64,000 bases of DNA from Corynebacterium spheniscorum (GTDB lineage: Bacteria > Actinomycetota > Actinomycetes > Mycobacteriales > Mycobacteriaceae). The number at the start of each line of letters is the position of its first letter. Position 1 is the first letter of the stretch. The stretch spans positions 62,001 through 126,000 of the forward strand of contig NZ_FOPJ01000001.1 of NCBI RefSeq assembly GCF_900113445.1. Reading direction: 5' to 3'. The notes below the pieces were generated by a model, which did not search any database, was not told where the DNA came from, and saw only the letters and a list, made by a program, of their open reading frames with translations. Both the position numbers and the translations under genes were made by a program. Positions 36,864 to 46,492 of the stretch are shown here, one piece after another.

Positions 36864-36902
36864 ACACCCCCGCACTGCTCCCACAGCAGCTTGCGGGGGT
36901 GT
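36864..36902 (+). terminator. Terminator ending the S10 operon after rpsQ
   Basis: ACACCCCCGCA (36864-36874) pairs with TGCGGGGGTGT (36892-36902), followed by TGCTTTGT. It shows that the S10 and rplN transcripts are separate. Confidence 0.9.
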
Positions 36903-37086
36903 TGCTTTGTCCGAGACCCGCCTTCCGTAGGCCCCTGAGGCATCGGCAACTGCGGGCAGCGGGGCTGGGGTCTGCCGCACGTTATCTGTTTCACTACGCG
37001 AGATGGTGTCCCCCAGGCCACAACTTTGGGTATCCTCACCTAGAACGCATACCTGTTAGCAATCTCAGTGGAATAGTACCCTCACC

Positions 37087-38898
37087 ATGGCCCGCAGCAG
37101 CCGCTACCAAGACATTTACCCCATCTCTTTACGCGAACTCGAGCTCCTCGAGGTCACCGATATCAACCCCGGCATGCGGCGTTTGGTATTCACCGGTGAT
37201 CTTCATGCCCATGAACGCGATGGCGTGATGATGCCAGAGCTCATTTCCGATGGTTTTGATGATGATGTGCGCATCATCTTCCCGCACCCCGATACCGGCG
37301 AACGCCCCTATCCGACACCCCTTGGTGATGGGAACCTGGATTGGACCGCGGAAATTAAAGATCTTTTCCGCGCCTACACTGTTCGCGCCTTCGACAAAGA
37401 AGCCGGCACTTTGACCATCGACTTCGCCCGCCATGGCTTCGGGTTGGCTGAGGATTTCTCCGCCAATGCCACCCCAGGGCAAAAGATTTGGATCGCTGGC
37501 CCGAAGAACTGTGGTGCTTTGCCGATCCATACGGAGTGGTTGCTACTCGTGGGCGATGAGACTGCACTTCCAGCTATCTCACGCTGCCTGGAGGAACTCC
37601 CCGAAGGCCACCCCGTCACCGCCGTTATCGAAGTCGCAGAGCCTGAGCACATCCAACAGCTAGCCACCCGCGCAGATGCCCGTATCCACTGGTGTGTGCG
37701 CAGCAAAGGCGAAAGCTTCGCTGAGGCGCTTCGCCACATCACCTGGCGCGAAGGCACTCCCTTCCTCTGGGCTGCTGGTGAGGCCCTCAAACTTCGCGGG
37801 GTGCGCGCCTTCGCGAAAGAAAAAGACATCCCCCGCGAACATATCGAGATCCACGGTTATTGGCGGGAAGTGGGGGAGGATGCGTCCAGCACCGGTGCCC
37901 TTATGGAGCTAGCGGAGCTAGCTGAAACCACCCCAGCTATAGCCCTCCAAGCAGCAGCGTCCCTGGGGATCTTCCCCGCCATCGCCGATGGTGCCACCAG
38001 CCCGCAGGCTCTCGCCGAGCGCTGCAACCTCAACCCAGATACCCTGCTGCGCTTCCTGCGCTATTTGGCATCCATCAACCTGGTGGAGCTCCGATTCCAA
38101 GAAGAAGACGCCAGCCACCATGTGCAGCTGAGTTTCTTAGGTGCACTGCTGGCTGACCCCGAATCCCCGGTCAACGCCCGGCTCACCGGCCTGCAAGCCC
38201 TCCTGAACCAGGCGATGTTCCGGCTGGAAGAAGCCTTACGCCGCGATAGTGCTGTACCCATTGGCTTCGGTAGTGAAACACTTGGGCAGATCCTGGACAA
38301 CTCCCCACATCTTGCCTTTGGTTTAGCCGAACAAGAATCCGCGATGGCCGGGTGGACCGCGCCGGCGCTCGCCGCGAATGTCAATGTGCTCTCTACCCAC
38401 GGCCCCACGGTAGCTTTCCTTGGCCCCGGTGCCGCTGTCTACGCCGATGAAGTACTCCGGGCGGTACCCGAAGCGCAGGGCATCATCGCCGCGCACAGCG
38501 CACCCGGTGTGGCACTTGAACAGATAGCCCGACTTGATGATGTCAACCATGTGCGACGTGACCGCGCTCAAGCCCAGGAGTGGGAAGCAGGCCACCCATT
38601 TCCAGCGGAAGCTGCGGTGATTGTTGATCCCTTCTCCCTAGCTGCCCCCTCCCAGGTGCCACAGATCCTCGCTGGCCTAGGCGTCCAGAAAATCACCTGC
38701 ATCAGTGCCCTTGTGCCGGAAGCTGGTGGGGATGAACATGATTATGAACAGGACCTACAGTGCCTCTGTCTTCGCGGCACCAAAGTACCCACCCAGCGGG
38801 ATCTTGCACGAGCCATTGCGGAGGCTGGCTTCGTGGTGGAATCCGCGACCTGGGTGGGGTGGGGTAAACACTGCATTACCGCAGTGCGCGCTGATTAA
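37087..38898 (+). CDS. Siderophore-interacting flavin reductase fused to an O-methyltransferase-like domain
   Basis: 603 residues in two parts. Residues 1-265 are a ViuB/SIP-type ferric-siderophore reductase: the FAD-binding RAYTVR motif, LLLVGDETALPAI, FLWAAGEA and the C-terminal HGYWREVGED signature. Residues about 275-600 resemble a Methyltransf_2-type protein: a winged-helix dimerisation-like part (GIFPAIADGATSPQALAERCNLNPDTLLRFLRYLA, in parts) and a Rossmann-like part whose glycine motif is degenerate (VAFLGPGAAVY). Stand-alone SIP proteins are about 250-300 residues, so this is a fusion. It probably frees iron from siderophores in the cytosol; the second half may bind rather than methylate. 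It is alone between rpsQ and the formate operon; ribosome-binding site weak. Confidence 0.85.
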   Translation: MARSSRYQDIYPISLRELELLEVTDINPGMRRLVFTGDLHAHERDGVMMPELISDGFDDDVRIIFPHPDTGERPYPTPLGDGNLDWTAEIKDLFRAYTVRAFDKEAGTLTIDFARHGFGLAEDFSANATPGQKIWIAGPKNCGALPIHTEWLLLVGDETALPAISRCLEELPEGHPVTAVIEVAEPEHIQQLATRADARIHWCVRSKGESFAEALRHITWREGTPFLWAAGEALKLRGVRAFAKEKDIPREHIEIHGYWREVGEDASSTGALMELAELAETTPAIALQAAASLGIFPAIADGATSPQALAERCNLNPDTLLRFLRYLASINLVELRFQEEDASHHVQLSFLGALLADPESPVNARLTGLQALLNQAMFRLEEALRRDSAVPIGFGSETLGQILDNSPHLAFGLAEQESAMAGWTAPALAANVNVLSTHGPTVAFLGPGAAVYADEVLRAVPEAQGIIAAHSAPGVALEQIARLDDVNHVRRDRAQAQEWEAGHPFPAEAAVIVDPFSLAAPSQVPQILAGLGVQKITCISALVPEAGGDEHDYEQDLQCLCLRGTKVPTQRDLARAIAEAGFVVESATWVGWGKHCITAVRAD

Positions 38899-39241
38899 CA
38901 CTGAGCAACGTATGGTCGCGCGGGGCGAGTTCGAACCGGCCTTTGGAGGCACTAATACTAGACCCAAAAATAGCTTTTAAAAGTTTATCTCGCCCACCTA
39001 TTTCCCTCACTATCTCAGGTAAATAAAATTCCTGGTGCGGCATGCCTTCGCACCTGCACAGCCGTCAGTGGACCTAGCTGGCTTAGCCACTCGATCTCGG
39101 ATGGTTGCCCAAGCCAGCACTGTTGAGGACCCCCGTTTTAAGGGGTGCTCCGTGGCAGCAGCGGTACGACCAAAGCTGTTCAGTGTACGGTTCGCTAGGT
39201 TCGGTTGACCGATAGGAGGTGGGGGAGGGGTGTAGGCAAAA

Positions 39242-39409
39242 TTGGGGTAAGGATTGTTGGGTGCAAATATAGGCATTATGCCTGCTTATACCCCCATAAG
39301 CTGCACCCCTCTGGGGTGTCCTGGGTCACTGTTCCGCATGTTGAAAATAGGGTGCCCTTACCTTAGTTGGGGTAAATCCGCAGCTCAGAGGGGATTTTTT
39401 GGGGTAAAT
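39242..39409 (+). promoter_or_regulatory. Direct repeats TTGGGGTAA(AT) upstream of the formate dehydrogenase operon
   Basis: TTGGGGTAAAT occurs at 39367-39377 and 39399-39409, 32 bp apart (three helical turns), and the core TTGGGGTAA again at 39242-39250. A TAAGAT (39414-39419) lies 7 nt before the fdh ATG and could be the -10 of a leaderless mRNA. TGGGGT agrees with the loose G-run consensus I recall for the regulator RamA. The rest of the 38899-39426 interval holds no gene. Confidence 0.4.
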
Positions 39410-39426
39410 AAGATAAGATCAAACCC

Positions 39427-42400
39427 ATGACTCGCCGTATCCCATTGAACTGGCCGATTCTCCGGCAGCTACGCTCTGGGGACGTCTTCGGCCGTGCCGA
39501 AAATACCCAATCTAAGAAGTCCAAGGAAATGACCGCCCGCATCGCTGATGCGGACCGAGTAGCCCGCTCGGTGTGCCCATTTTGTGCGGTCGGTTGTGGT
39601 CAACGCGTCTATGTGAAAGATGAGAAGGTCATCCAAATTGAGGGTGATCCGGATTCGCCGATCTCGCGTGGTCGGCTCTGCCCCAAGGGTTCCGCTAGTG
39701 AACAGCTAGTGAACTCCGCCACTCGTCGTTCCGATATTCTTTATCGCGCGCCGGGGGCAACAGAGTGGACCGTTATTGACCATGACACTGCGATTGACAT
39801 GATTGCGGAGCGCTTTATTGAGGCGCGCCGTAACCATTGGCAGGATGTGGATGACCAAGGTCGTCGACTGAATCGCACCATGGGAATTGCTGGCCTGGGT
39901 GGTGCCACCTTAGATAACGAAGAGAACTACCTGATTAAGAAGCTGTTTACCGCCGCCGGCGCCATTCAGCTCGAAAATCAGGCCCGCATATGACACTCCG
40001 CCACAGTTCCCAGTTTGGGAACTTCCTTTGGTCGTGGTGGCGCAACCCAGCCGCTACAAGATATGGCCAATTCTGACTGCATTGTCATTCAGGGTTCTAA
40101 TATGGCCGAATGTCACCCCGTTGGTTTCCAGTGGGTGACTGAAGCTAAAAAACGCGGCGCGAAGGTTATTCACGTTGACCCGCGTTTCACTCGTACCTCG
40201 GCGGTGGCTGATCACCATATTGCGATCCGCCCCGGCTCGGATATTGTGCTGCTCGGTGCGCTGATTAACTATGTGATCAGCAATGACCTGTGGTTTAAGG
40301 ACTATGTGCTGTCCTACACCAACGCCGCGAATATCATCAGCGAGGAATTCCAGGACACCGAAGATCTCGATGGCCTCTTCTCTGGTCTAGACCCCGAAAC
40401 TGGGGCCTATGACAATGCCTCCTGGCAATACGAGCGCGTGGATGGCTCCACCGCCACCGAGAACGCCGAAGATTCTGGTGCCACGGATGAAGCTGATGGG
40501 CACCATGCCGAGACTGCCGGTGAAGGTGGACCCAGCCTGGGTGGTTGGCACTACCGCACTGACGAAACCCTGCAGCACCCGCGTTGTGTGTTCCAGATCC
40601 TCAAGCGCCACTATTCGCGCTACACCCCGGAGATGGTGGAAAAGGCCTGCGGTATTTCCCCGGAGGACTTTGAGTACCTAGCTCGCACCATCACCGAGAA
40701 CTCCAACCCGGAACGCACCACCTGCTTTGCCTATGCCGTGGGCTGGACGCAGCACTCCTTGGGTGCGCAATTCATCCGCACCTCTGCGATCCTGCAGCTT
40801 TTGCTTGGCAATATTGGTCGCCCTGGTGGCGGCATTATGGCGCTGCGTGGTCACGCCTCCATTCAAGGTTCCACGGATATCCCCACCCTCTTTAACCTGC
40901 TGCCCGCCTACCTGCCGATGCCGAGTGTGGATAAAACCACCTTCCGGGAATACATCGACGGCGTGCGTTCGAAGGATCAAAAGGGATTCTGGGGTAACGC
41001 CGAGGCCTACATGGTCTCCATGATGAAGGCCTGGTGGGGTGATAAAGCCACCGCCGAAAACGACTGGCTATATGACTACCTGCCGCGCATTAATGGTGCA
41101 CACGGTACCTACCAAACCGTGATGTCCATGATCCGCGATGAGGTTGATGGCTACTTCGTCTTCGGCCAGAACCCCGCTGTGGGGTCCGCGCATGGCCGCA
41201 TGCAACGCGAAGGCCTGGCCCACCTGAAGTGGTTGGTGGTGCGCGACCTGCAGCTAATTGAAACCGCCACCTTCTGGCAGGACTCCCCGGAGATCCTCAA
41301 CGGTGAGCTCACCCCGGAAGAAATCCAAACCGAAGTCTTCTTCATGCCGGCTGCCTGCCACGTGGAAAAGGAAGGCTCCTTCACCCAAACCCAGCGCATG
41401 CTGCAATGGCGTGAAAAGGCCGTCAACCCACCGGGAGACGCCCATAGTGAGCTGGAGTTCTTCTACAAGCTGGGCCAATCCATCCGTGAGAAGCTCGCTG
41501 ACTCCACTGATCCGCGCGACCGCCCGCTGTTGGACATCACCTGGGATTACCCCACCGATGAGCATGGCGACCCGGATCCGGAAGCAGTGCTCAAGGAAAT
41601 CAACGGATACTACGTTGGTGGCGAACATGATGGTGAGCCGCTGAGCAACTTCGGCCAAATGAAAGATGATGGCTCCACCGCTGGTGGCTGCTGGATCTAT
41701 ACCGGTGTGTATGCCGATGGCATTAACCACGCCAATAAGCGCAAGCCTGGCCAAGAACAAGATGAATTGGCCATGGAGTGGGGTTGGGTGTGGCCGGCGA
41801 ACCGCCGCCTGCTCTACAACCGTGCCTCTGCGGACCCGCATGGCAAGCCCTGGAGCGAGCGCAAGCGCTATGTGTGGTGGGACGAAGAAGAAAAGAAGTG
41901 GGTCGGTAAGGACGTGCCGGACTTCCCGGCTGACCGCGACCCCGAATACCGCCCCACCTTGGACCAAAGCGGTGCCGCAGCGGTCTCCGGTATTGACCCC
42001 TTCATCATGCAAGCCGATGGCAAGGGATGGCTCTTCGCACCGAAGGGCATGGTCGATGGACCACTGCCTACGCACTATGAGCCCCAAGAATCCCCGGTGA
42101 ATAACCCGCTGTATAACCAGCAGGCTTCACCTTCGCGGCAGATCTTCCGCCGCGAAGATAATCTTTCGGCAGCTAGTGCTGGCACCACCGGTAGTGAGGT
42201 ATACCCCTATATCTTCACCACCTACCGTCTCACCGAGCACCACACCTCTGGTGGCATGAGCCGTTGGGTGCCTTACCTGGCAGAGCTGCAACCGGAACTC
42301 TTCTGCGAAGTCTCCCCAGCCTTGGCTGAAGAACGCGGCCTTATTGATGGTGGTTGGGCAACGATTATCTCCCCGCGTGCGGTGATTGAAGCCCGCGTGA

Positions 42401-42894
42401 TGGTCACTGAGCGCATGAGTGCCTTGACCATTGATGGGAAGAATTTCGAAACCATTGGTTTGCCCTACCACTGGGCGCAGGGCGATGACGCACTGATTAC
42501 CGGCGACTCCGTCAATGACCTGATCGGCTTGACCTTGGATCCGAATGTGAGCATCCAGGAATCCAAGATCGGTGCCTGCGATATTCAGCCAGGCCGACGC
42601 CCCCAAGGCGAGGCCAGCTTGAAGCTAGTCGAGGAATACCAAGAGCGCGCCGGGTTGAATGTGGAAACCGGTAACCAGCGCATTGGTGAGCCGATCGGCG
42701 CGGAAGGTGATCGCGCACCGAAGACGCACCCCGATATTGATCTAGAGGACATGTTGGCCACTATGGCAAGCAACCGACAAAACAGCCGCGAAGCAGTGCA
42801 CCGCGATACTCGCAACCGCGATGCCCGCAACCGCGATGCCCGCAACCGCGATGCGGCTCACCGAGATGACCGTGAAGGAGGAGAAACCAAGTGA
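39427..42894 (+). CDS. fdhF: Selenocysteine-containing formate dehydrogenase, catalytic subunit
   Basis: 1155 residues with in-frame UGA at 39991-39993 read as selenocysteine (Sec189). It oxidises formate to CO2 at a molybdenum (or tungsten) bis-MGD centre. The N-terminal Fe-S motif is VCPFCAVGCGQRV with later RGRLCPKG. The site NQARI-U-HSATVP matches other Sec FDHs, and the frame continues through FGRGGATQPLQDM, IVIQGSNMAE and molybdopterin domains to a C-terminal dinucleotide-binding domain. No Tat signal is visible, so the enzyme is probably cytoplasmic-facing. Oddities: an acidic insertion near residues 338-377 and three tandem NRDAR repeats at the C-terminus. The end overlaps the Fe-S subunit gene (GTGA). 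Confidence 0.95.
39991..40023 (+). promoter_or_regulatory. UGA selenocysteine codon and bacterial SECIS-like hairpin
   Basis: The UGA is followed after 11 nt by AGTTCCCA (40005-40012), loop GTT (40013-40015) and TGGGAACT (40016-40023), a perfect 8-bp stem. The loop begins 19 nt after the UGA, inside the range known for bacterial SECIS elements, and carries the G/U bases SelB needs (established for E. coli). selA, selB, selC and selD lie 3-10 kb downstream. Confidence 0.92.
42811..42855. repeat. Three tandem 15-bp units at the 3' end of fdhF
   Basis: CGCAACCGCGATGCC at 42811-42825, 42826-42840 and, with one change, 42841-42855. They encode RNRDA repeated in frame, so unit-number changes would only alter the length of the hydrophilic C-terminal tail. 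Confidence 0.85.
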
Positions 42895-43943
42895 GGAATA
42901 TTTTCCTAGAGCGCTCAGCTAGCCACGAAGACTATGGCGATCAGCTGAGCTCCCGCAAAGGCTTCTTCACCGACACATCTATCTGCATTGGCTGCAAAGC
43001 CTGTGAGGTTGCCTGCAAGGAATGGAACCGCAACCCGGTTGATGCTGACTATGAACTACTCGGCAGCAGCTACGACAACACCGGCTCTTTAGGTGCTTCC
43101 ACCTGGCGCCATGTGGCCTTTGTGGAACAGGACGCCGAACGCATTGCCGCGGCCCGGGAATCCGGCCGTAAATTGGTGAGCCTAGGAACCCCCACCGTGG
43201 GGCGCCCCAACCAACCAGAAGCGGTCCACGCCCCAGATAGCACCGACATCACCCCACCTAATACCGCGGATTTCCGCTGGTTGATGGCCTCTGATGTGTG
43301 CAAGCACTGCACGCATGCAGGGTGTTTGGATGTGTGCCCCACCGGTGCACTATTCCGCACCGAACATGGCACCGTGGTGGTCCAAGATGATGTGTGTAAT
43401 GGTTGTGGCACTTGTGTCGCCGGCTGCCCCTTCGGTGTGATTGAACGCCGCGATGATGGTGGCGTACAAAAACGCAATGAGCGCGCCAATGCGGTGGGGG
43501 CTGACCCGATTGACACCGATGGGGATGACTTCACCCCTGGTCGGGCACCTAAAGCCCCGAATATTGGCGTCGCCCAAAAGTGCACCCTGTGCTATGACCG
43601 CCTGAAGGTCGGGGAAATGCCGGCCTGCGCCAAGGCCTGCCCGACGACCTCCATTACCTATGGTGAGCGCGATGAGCTGCTGGCCAAGGCACGCGCACGC
43701 GTTGCTGAACTACATGCCCAAGGCTTCACCGAAGCGCGCCTTTATGGCGCCAATGATGAAGATGGGGTGGGCGGTACCGGCTCGATCTTCTTGCTACTGG
43801 ATGAACCAGAGGTCTATGGCCTACCGCCAGACCCGCGGGTCCCGACCGCTGATCTGCCGCGCATGGCGGTCCGCTCGGCTATTGCCGCTGCCGGCATGCT
43901 CGGCGCCGCCGCTGTTTCCTTCATGATTGGAGGACGTTCCTAG
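42891..43943 (+). CDS. Formate dehydrogenase iron-sulfur (beta) subunit
   Basis: 350-residue electron-transfer subunit carrying electrons from the catalytic subunit to the membrane subunit. GTG at 42891 overlaps the fdhF stop; an AAGGAGGAG lies just upstream inside fdhF. Cysteine clusters for about four [4Fe-4S] centres: CIGCKACEVACKEWN, CKHCTHAGCLDVCPTGA, CNGCGTCVAGCPFGV and CTLCYDR with CAKACP. A C-terminal hydrophobic segment (AIAAAGMLGAAAVSFMIGG) probably anchors it at the membrane. An insertion of about 90 residues between the first two clusters is longer than in E. coli FdnH-type proteins. Confidence 0.94.
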   Translation: MRNIFLERSASHEDYGDQLSSRKGFFTDTSICIGCKACEVACKEWNRNPVDADYELLGSSYDNTGSLGASTWRHVAFVEQDAERIAAARESGRKLVSLGTPTVGRPNQPEAVHAPDSTDITPPNTADFRWLMASDVCKHCTHAGCLDVCPTGALFRTEHGTVVVQDDVCNGCGTCVAGCPFGVIERRDDGGVQKRNERANAVGADPIDTDGDDFTPGRAPKAPNIGVAQKCTLCYDRLKVGEMPACAKACPTTSITYGERDELLAKARARVAELHAQGFTEARLYGANDEDGVGGTGSIFLLLDEPEVYGLPPDPRVPTADLPRMAVRSAIAAAGMLGAAAVSFMIGGRS

Positions 43944-43944
43944 A

Positions 43945-45069
43945 ATGACCAGTCCCTTTGATAGCTACCGTCCACCAGAACCGCCCCGGCGCAAACGCCG
44001 CCGCGACCGCCTGGTTGATGGGGTAAAAGATGTTGCCCGCCGTGGTGGTGGGATGCGACGTCGCGGCGCTGATTCTGGTGCCCGCGAAATGCCGATGGTT
44101 CCGGATGCGGAGTTCAGCTCCTACTACGGACGCCAGGTAGTCAAAGCACCACCATGGGAGTGGCCCATCGGGGTGTACCTGGTGCTCGGCGGCATCGCCG
44201 GTGGTTCCGCGATCATCGCTTCCGGCGCGCAGCTAAGCGACAATAAGATCCTGGCACGTAACTCCCGCCTAGCAGCCATTGGTGCTGCCGGTTTGGGTTC
44301 ACTAGCGCTGGTGAAGGACCTGGGCCGCCCGGCACGCTTCCTTAATATGATGCGTGTCTTCAAGCTCAGCTCGCCGATGTCGGTGGGTTCCTGGATCTTG
44401 GCTTCCTTCGGCACCGTTGGTGGCGCTTCCGCAGCTGCTGAGGTGTACCGCATCTTAGAAGACAATATGGGCCTTGATCTGCCCTTCCCGGATCCGATTG
44501 AGCGTCTGATCCACTGGGCGAAGCGCCCGGCCACGCTCTTTAGTGGTCTTTTTGGCGCCCCGCTGGCGGTGTATACCGCGGTACTTTTAGGTGATACCGC
44601 CAACCCCACCTGGAACGGGGCGAAGGATCATCTGCCGTTTGTCTTCGTTAGCTCCGCTTCCTTAGCCTCCGGTGGTTTAGCCATGATCACCACCGACCTA
44701 GAGCATGTAAAGCCCGCCCGTGTGATGGCCGTTGCCGGTGTGGTGGGTGATGTGGTGGCCATGAAGCTCATGGAGAACTCCATGGATCCCACCGCTGCTG
44801 AACCACTGCACCAAGGTGGACCCGGTAAATTACTGAAGGCTTCTGAAGCCCTCGTGATTGCTGGTGGCATTGGGGCAGTGCTGGGGCGTAAGTCCCGGGT
44901 GCTATCTGCACTTTCCGGTGCTGCTTTAATTGCCGGCTCGGCGTGCACGCGTTTCGGTATTTTAAATGCTGGTATCGAAGCTGCGAAGGATCCGCGCTAC
45001 ACCGTGGAACCGCAAAAACGTCGCCTCGCTGCCCGCGAAGGCCGCGATAATGTGACCACTGCTGGCTAA
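43945..45069 (+). CDS. NrfD-type membrane subunit of formate dehydrogenase
   Basis: 374-residue integral membrane protein of the NrfD/PsrC class, which passes electrons to the menaquinone pool. ATG at 43945 follows TTGGAGG; an upstream extension in frame would include the ribosome-binding site. The N-terminal 60 residues are strongly basic (RRKRRRDRL), then PPWEWPIGVYLVLGGIAGGSAI begins a series of about eight membrane segments with the family DLGRPARFLNMMRVFKLSSPMSVGSW motif (in parts). No haem-b histidine pattern as in FdnI is evident. The last codons overlap a triple tandem repeat, followed by the operon terminator. Confidence 0.88.
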   Translation: MTSPFDSYRPPEPPRRKRRRDRLVDGVKDVARRGGGMRRRGADSGAREMPMVPDAEFSSYYGRQVVKAPPWEWPIGVYLVLGGIAGGSAIIASGAQLSDNKILARNSRLAAIGAAGLGSLALVKDLGRPARFLNMMRVFKLSSPMSVGSWILASFGTVGGASAAAEVYRILEDNMGLDLPFPDPIERLIHWAKRPATLFSGLFGAPLAVYTAVLLGDTANPTWNGAKDHLPFVFVSSASLASGGLAMITTDLEHVKPARVMAVAGVVGDVVAMKLMENSMDPTAAEPLHQGGPGKLLKASEALVIAGGIGAVLGRKSRVLSALSGAALIAGSACTRFGILNAGIEAAKDPRYTVEPQKRRLAAREGRDNVTTAG

Positions 45070-45107
45070 AAGCCTCCGCTGGCTAAAAGCCTCCGCTGGC
45101 TAAAGGC
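45061..45107. repeat. Tandem 17-bp repeat spanning the stop codon of the NrfD gene
   Basis: GCTGGCTAAAAGCCTCC at 45061-45077 and 45078-45094, with a partial third copy from 45095. The first copy contains the last codons and TAA stop of the gene, so the gene end has been duplicated. Confidence 0.85.
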
Positions 45108-45129
45108 TTAGCGCTGCTGGAGAAACACT

Positions 45130-45166
45130 AAGAGCTTCCGTTTCAAGCAAACGGAAGCTCTTTTCT
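45130..45166 (+). terminator. Terminator of the formate dehydrogenase operon
   Basis: AAGAGCTTCCGTTT (45130-45143) pairs with AAACGGAAGCTCTT (45149-45162), loop CAAGC, followed by TTCTCTT. It lies between convergent genes and could serve both. Confidence 0.93.
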
Positions 45167-45218
45167 CTTGCCGCACCTCCGGGGACTTCCCCGTCGCAGG
45201 TGGCAGCAAGAAGCGGTG

Positions 45219-46274
45219 CTAGCTAATCTCCAGGAATGTATCCGCACCTTCTTCAAGCGCGGTGGTTTCCCCAATCACCGGGTAACCAGGAATCTCCCCG
45301 ATCACTAAGAGCCCACCACTGGTTTGGGCATCCGCCAGCAACACCAGCTCCTCTTCGCTTAAGCCCGGGGCCTGAAGATACTCACGCACCCACTCAAGGT
45401 TCCGCCTAGAACCACCAGGAATAAACCCGTCTGCTAAAGATTCCCTGGCACCTTCCACCACCGGAATGGCGGAGGAATCAAGGCGCGCCCCAACCCCACT
45501 AGCGCGGCACATCTTATAAAGGTGCCCCAATAACCCGAAGCCGGTCACATCAGTAGCAGCTCGCACGCCCGCGGCCACCGCAACTTTCGCAGCATCAGCA
45601 TTAAGCGTGGTCATCACCTCAATGGCCTGCTCGAAACGCTCCCCGGTTTTCTTATGCCGATTATTTAAAATCCCCACCCCAATGGGTTTGGTCAAAGTAA
45701 TGGGCAGCCCAGCTTCGGCAACATCATTACGCATTAACTTATCCGGATCCGCAATCCCGGTTGCCGCCATGCCATAAATAGGTTCCGGGGAACTAATGGA
45801 ATGCCCACCCGTTACCGGGGCGCCCGCAGCATTGGCAATATCCATGCCGCCGCGCAGCACCTCGGTGAGAACCTCCAAGGGAATGAGTTCCCGCGGCCAG
45901 CCCACTAAATTAATCACCGTCAGCGGGGTACCACCCATGGCATACACATCTGAAAGCGCATTCGTGGCCGCAATCCGCCCCCAGTCATAGGGGTCATTAA
46001 CCACCGGGGTGAAGAAATCCGCGGTACTAATAATCGCTTGGTTGCCACTAATCCGAATGGCTGCCGCATCATCACCGGCATCCAGGCCAACTAATACCCG
46101 TTCATCGCTTATACCGTGAAGGCCTGCGACGGCATCTTCTAATTCTCCTGGTGGGATCTTGCAGGCACACCCACCACCAGCGGCGTAGCTGGTCAGTGGT
46201 TGGGTGAGTAGTGGGTGCCCAAAGTCCGGGTTCTTGGTGTGTGCACGCTGGTCAGAATCGGTTGAGGCAGTCAT
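45219..46274 (-). CDS. selD: Selenide, water dikinase (selenophosphate synthetase)
   Basis: 351-residue enzyme that makes selenophosphate from selenide and ATP, the selenium donor for SelA. The start is placed at ATG 46274-46272; the frame runs on to 46436 but would then read through the tRNA-Sec gene. The N-terminal catalytic loop is AAGGGCACKIPPG with Cys36 and Lys39 in the positions of E. coli Cys17 and Lys20, so this is the Cys form, not a selenoprotein. Further family motifs: LVGLDAGDDAAAI, STADFFTPVVNDPYDWGRIAATNALSDVYAMGG (in parts) and TKPIGVGIL. It is divergent from selC-selA-selB. Confidence 0.96.
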   Translation of the reverse strand: MTASTDSDQRAHTKNPDFGHPLLTQPLTSYAAGGGCACKIPPGELEDAVAGLHGISDERVLVGLDAGDDAAAIRISGNQAIISTADFFTPVVNDPYDWGRIAATNALSDVYAMGGTPLTVINLVGWPRELIPLEVLTEVLRGGMDIANAAGAPVTGGHSISSPEPIYGMAATGIADPDKLMRNDVAEAGLPITLTKPIGVGILNNRHKKTGERFEQAIEVMTTLNADAAKVAVAAGVRAATDVTGFGLLGHLYKMCRASGVGARLDSSAIPVVEGARESLADGFIPGGSRRNLEWVREYLQAPGLSEEELVLLADAQTSGGLLVIGEIPGYPVIGETTALEEGADTFLEIS

Positions 46275-46340
46275 GCTCACCAGCCTACCGATCAGGCTTC
46301 TGGTGGCCTGATGGCTGCATGCTAACCTCACTAATGCAGT

Positions 46341-46435
46341 GGAGGCGTACGTGTCCTGGTGGGCGCCCCGGTCTTCAAAACCGGTGAGGCCGAGTATCTC
46401 GGTCTGGCGGGTTCGATTCCCGTCCGCCTCCGCCA
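46341..46435 (+). tRNA. selC: tRNA-Sec (anticodon UCA)
   Basis: 95 nt including an encoded CCA. Acceptor strand GGAGGCG (46341-46347) pairs with CGCCTCC (46425-46431). The anticodon stem CCGGT/ACCGG encloses loop CTTCAAA with anticodon TCA at 46375-46377. A long variable arm (GAGGCCGAGTATCTCGGTC region) and TTCGATT T-loop are present. The long extra arm, anticodon and position between selD and selA identify it as selenocysteine tRNA. An open frame on the opposite strand crosses it and is not coding. Confidence 0.96.
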
Positions 46436-46492
46436 CAAAGCTTGTTGATGATCCTTATAGTCCCCCCACACACTTGGCAATGAGGTGCGCTG

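Noticed and set aside
39427..39993. Truncated formate dehydrogenase or pseudogene with a stop at 39991
   Set aside because: The frame continues for 966 codons with FDH motifs, the UGA falls exactly at the Sec position (NQARI-U-HS), a SECIS-like hairpin follows, and all sel genes are nearby.
46275..46436. N-terminal extension of SelD to 46436
   Set aside because: It would read backwards through tRNA-Sec; the ATG at 46274 gives the normal SelD N-terminus.
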